Assembly: GCA_026018925.1 (NCBI GenBank)
Contig: JAKSZU010000321.1
Location: forward strand, 62,001-126,000
DNA length: 64,000 bases
Reading direction: 5' to 3'
DNA from: Tupaia tana
Taxonomy: Eukaryota > Chordata > Mammalia > Scandentia > Tupaiidae
The notes below the pieces were generated by a model that saw nothing but the letters and a program-made list of their open reading frames with translations, did not search any database and was not told where the DNA came from. This document shows, piece by piece, positions 60,900-64,000 of the stretch (the first letter of the stretch is position 1; the number at the start of each line of letters is the position of its first letter). A program made the position numbers and the translations under genes.

Positions 60900-63800
60900 C
60901 TGGGAGGAAGAAGCAGAAGGGATTATTAACAAAACAATGGGAGGAGCAGAGCGCCAGAGAAAAACTTTGCCTTTAAAAAAATCATAAAAAGGAAAAATTA
61001 CCAAAAAACAAAGATGAGGAGACAGGAGCAGAGAGAGACAGAGACCTCAGAGACACAGTGACAGAGATAGGAGGCCAGAGGGGCTCCCTACCACACTAGC
61101 TCTGCTTGCTGGAGGCTGAATTATGAGTAGAAAATCTTCATTTCTCCTGTTCCCTGAAAAATCTAATTCCCAGTATCCATGAGGAGTCTGCTCAGAGAAG
61201 GGCTCAACTCTCCTGCCACACTAGCTCTGCTTGCTGGAGGCTGAATTATGAGTAGAAAATCTTCATTTCTCCTGTTCCCTGAAAAATCTAGTTCCCAGTA
61301 TCCATGAGGAGTCTGCTCAGAGAAGGGCTCTACTCTCCTGCCTGGGAGGAAGAAGCAGAAGGGATTATTAACAAAACAATGGGAGGAGCAGAGCGCCAGA
61401 GAAAAACTTTGCCTTTAAAAAAATCATAAAAAGGAAAAATTACCAAAAAACAAAGATGAGGAGACAGGAGCAGAGAGAGACAGAGACCTCAGAGACACAG
61501 TGACAGAGATAGGAGGCCAGAGGGGCTCCCTACCACACTAGCTCTGCTTGCTGGAGGCTGAATTATGAGTAGAAAATCTTCATTTCTCCTGTTCCCTGAA
61601 AAATGTAGTTCCCAGTATCCATGAGGAGTCTGCTCAGAGAAGGGCTCAACTCTCCTGCCACACTAGCTCTGCTTGCTGGAGGCTGAATTATGAGTAGAAA
61701 ATCTTCATTTCTCCTGTTCCCTGAAAAATCTAGTTCCCAGTATCCATGAGGAGTCTGCTCAGAGAAGGGCTCTACTCTCCTGCCTGGGAGGAAGAAGCAG
61801 AAGGGATTATTAACAAAACAATGGGAGGAGCAGAGCGCCAGAGAAAAACTTTGCCTTTAAAAAAATCATGAAAAGGAAAAGTTACCAAAAAACAAAGATG
61901 AGGAGACAGGAGCAGAGAGAGACAGAGACCTCAGAGACACAGTGACAGAGATAGGAGGCCAGAGGGGCTCCCTACCACACTAGCTCTGCTTGCTGGAGGC
62001 TGAATTATGAGTAGAAAATCTTCATTTCTCCTGTTCCCTGAAAAATCTAGTTCCCAGTATCCATGAGGAGTCTGCTCAGAGAAGGGCTCAACTCTCCTGC
62101 CACACTAGCTCTGCTTGCTGGAGGCTGAATTATGAGTAGAAAATCTTCATTTCTCCTGTTCCCTGAAAAATCTAGTTCCCAGTATCCATGAGGAGTCTGC
62201 TCAGAGAAGGGCTCTACTCTCCTGCCTGGGAGGAAGAAGCAGAAGGGATTATTAACAAAACAATGGGAGGAGCAGAGCGCCAGAGAAAAACTTTGCCTTT
62301 AAAAAAATCATAAAAAGGAAAAATTACCAAAAAACAAAGATGAGGAGACAGGAGCAGAGAGAGACAGAGACCTCAGAGACACAGTGACAGAGATAGGAGG
62401 CCAGAGGGGCTCCCTACCACACTAGCTCTGCTTGCTGGAGGCTGAATTATGAGTAGAAAATCTTCATTTCTCCTGTTCCCTGAAAAATCTAGTTCCCAGT
62501 ATCCATGAGGAGTCTGCTCAGAGAAGGGCTCAACTCTCCTGCCACACTAGCTCTGCTTGCTGGAGGCTGAATTATGAGTAGAAAATCTTCATTTCTCCTG
62601 TTCCCTGAAAAATCTAGTTCCCAGTATCCATGAGGAGTCTGCTCAGAGAAGGGCTCTACTCTCCTGCCTGGGAGGAAGAAGCAGAAGGGATTATTAACAA
62701 AACAATGGGAGGAGCTGAGCGCCAGAGAAAAACTTTGCCTTTAAAAAAATCATAAAAAGGAAAAATTACCAAAAAACAAAGATGAGGAGACAGGAGCCGA
62801 GAGAGACAGAGACCTCAGAGACACAGTGACAGAGATAGGAGGCCAGAGGGGCTCCCTACCACACTAGCTCTGCTTGCTGGAGGCTGAATTATCAGAACAA
62901 AATCTTCATTTCTCCTGTTCCCTGAAAAATCTAGTTCCCAGTATCCATGAGGAGTCTGCCCAGAGAAGGGCTCAACTCTCCTGCCACACTAGCTCTGCTT
63001 GCTGGAGGCTGAATTATGAGTAGAAAATCTTCATTTCTCCTGTTCCCTGAAAAATCTAGTTCCCAGTATCCATGAGGAGTCTGCTCAGAGAAGGGCTCTA
63101 CTCTCCTGCCTGGGAGGAAGAAGCAGAAGGGATTATTAACAAAACAATGGGAGGAGCAGAGCGCAAGAGAAAAACTTTGCCTTTAAAAAAATCATAAAAA
63201 GGAAAAATTACCAAAAAACAAAGATGAGGAGACAGGAGCAGAGAGAGACAGAGACCTCAGAGACACAGTGACAGAGATAGGAGGCCAGAGGGGCTCCCTA
63301 CCACACTAGCTCTGCTTGCTGGAGGCTGAATTATGAGTAGAAAATCTTCATTTCTCCTGTTCCCTGAAAAATCTAGTTCCCAGTATCCATGAGGAGTCTG
63401 CTCAGAGAAGGGCTCAACTCTCCTGCCACACTAGCTCTGCTTGCTGGAGGCTGAATTATGAGTAGAAAATCTTCATTTCTCCTGTTCCCTGAAAAATCTA
63501 GTTCCCAGTATCCATGAGGAGTCTGCTCAGAGAAGGGCTCTACTCTCCTGCCTGGGAGGAAGAAGCAGAAGGGATTATTAACAAAACAATGGGAGGAGCA
63601 GAGAGCCAGAGAAAACCTTTGCCTTTAAAAAAATCATAAAAAGGAAAAATTACCAAAAAACAAAGATGAGGAGACAGGAGCAGAGAGAGACAGAGACCTT
63701 AGAGACTCAGTGACAGAGATAGGAGGCCAGAGGGGCTCCCTACCACACTAGCTCTGCTTGCTGGAGGCTGAATTATGAGTAGAAAATCTTCATTTCTCCT

Positions 63801-63993
63801 GTTCCCTGAAAAATCTAGTTCCCAGTATCCATGAGGAGTCTGCCCAGAGAAGGGCTCAACTCTCCTGCCACACTAGCTCTGCTTGCTGGAGGCTGAATTA
63901 TGAGTAGAAAATCTTCATTTCTCCTGTTCCCTGAAAAATCTAGTTCCCAGTATCCATGAGGAGTCTGCTCAGAGAAGGGCTCTACTCTCCTGC
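60458..63993 (+). repeat. Uniform run of eight BAA units
   Basis: Starts 60458, 60900, 61342, 61784, 62226, 62668, 63110 and 63552, each 442 bp with no length variation. This is the only long stretch without BA or BAAA units. Its substitutions are few; the variant 'ctgcccagag' occurs at 60750, 62960 and 63844, spaced by five and two units. Other private changes: 'aatctaattcc' near 61164, 'atcatgaaaagg' near 61866, 'gagctgagc' near 62713, 'attatcagaac' near 62889 and 'agagagcc' near 63600 (CpG lost). Confidence 0.9.
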
Positions 63994-64000
63994 CTGGGAG
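63994..64000 (+). repeat. Start of the next B module, cut by the window edge
   Basis: Seven bases matching the first seven of a B module ('ctgggag') follow a complete BAA unit in register, showing that the array continues to the right. Confidence 0.85.

Larger units (their letters stand above)
1..64000 (+). repeat. Two-module higher-order satellite array filling the window
   Basis: Seen directly: the complete window is a head-to-tail array of module B (192 bp) and module A (125 bp), all in one orientation, arranged as B followed by one to four A. There are 139 complete B(A)n units (24 BA, 76 BAA, 36 BAAA, 3 BAAAA) and partial units at both ends. Copies differ by scattered substitutions and 1-3 base A-tract indels only; no interspersed element, inversion or unique spacer interrupts it. 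The consensus has one CpG, in B. Known: such long, homogenised, CpG-poor, non-coding arrays are typical of vertebrate satellite or macrosatellite DNA, maintained by unequal exchange and gene conversion. Inferred: a mammalian chromosome from a long-read assembly. I do not recognise the repeat family, and both array edges lie outside the window. Confidence 0.97.

Noticed and set aside
1-64000. CRISPR-like pattern of regular repeats
   Set aside because: Repeats are 125 and 192 bp and directly adjacent, with no unique spacers and no cas genes.
1-64000. Centromere-type CENP-B box or telomeric motif
   Set aside because: A CENP-B box needs two CpG, while the consensus has a single CpG in 'agcgcc'. 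No TTAGGG-like runs were seen. A centromeric role is neither supported nor excluded.

Overview
The whole 64 kb window is one uninterrupted tandem satellite array. I found no gene, RNA gene, mobile element, CRISPR array or unique sequence in it. Every base belongs to one of two modules, both always on the same strand. Module A is 125 bp and runs from its 'cacactagctctg' start to the next one. Module B is 192 bp, runs from 'ctgggaggaag' to the following 'cacactag', and is purine-rich (139 of 192 bases on the + strand). A never occurs without B for long: the array is a string of units B(A)n with n = 1, 2, 3 or 4, giving canonical lengths of 317, 442, 567 and 692 bp. By reading every B start I count 139 complete units between 282 and 63993 (24 with n=1, 76 with n=2, 36 with n=3, 3 with n=4). 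With the two A copies of the truncated left unit, that makes 298 A modules. Canonical lengths plus the single-base to 3-base indels that I tallied account exactly for the 63,712 bp span.

Organism: the sequence looks like vertebrate, probably mammalian, heterochromatic or VNTR-like satellite DNA. The reasons are its size, the absence of coding capacity, and near-total lack of CpG (the consensus holds one CpG, in B at 'gagcgcc', with variants that look like CpG decay). I do not recognise the family by name, and I cannot say from sequence alone whether it is pericentromeric, subtelomeric or interstitial.

Layout. 1-281 is the right part of a truncated unit. 282-8683 is a mixed order of units with a weak 2,778 bp super-period. 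8684-15426 holds three copies of a 2.1-2.5 kb block. 15427-18899 is mixed and includes the first BAAAA unit. 18900-25664 and 29137-32676 carry a 1,770 bp super-repeat (BA-BAAA-BAA-BAA), five or six times in all. These lie inside a larger, almost identical duplication with an offset of 7,012 bp (about 21.6-27.8 kb and 28.6-34.8 kb). 35012-38421 contains a 2,084 bp super-period. 38422-43591 is a near-perfect 2,585 bp tandem duplication. 43592-48199 contains a 1,011 bp super-period and 48200-51235 a 1,518 bp one. 52122-56014 reappears at 57933-60749 lacking exactly three units (1,076 bp). 60458-63993 ends in a uniform run of eight BAA units.

Nothing here works together as genes. The interest is in how the array evolves: B alleles predict how many A copies follow them, the last A before a B carries its own base, and the exceptions to both rules are readable crossover scars.
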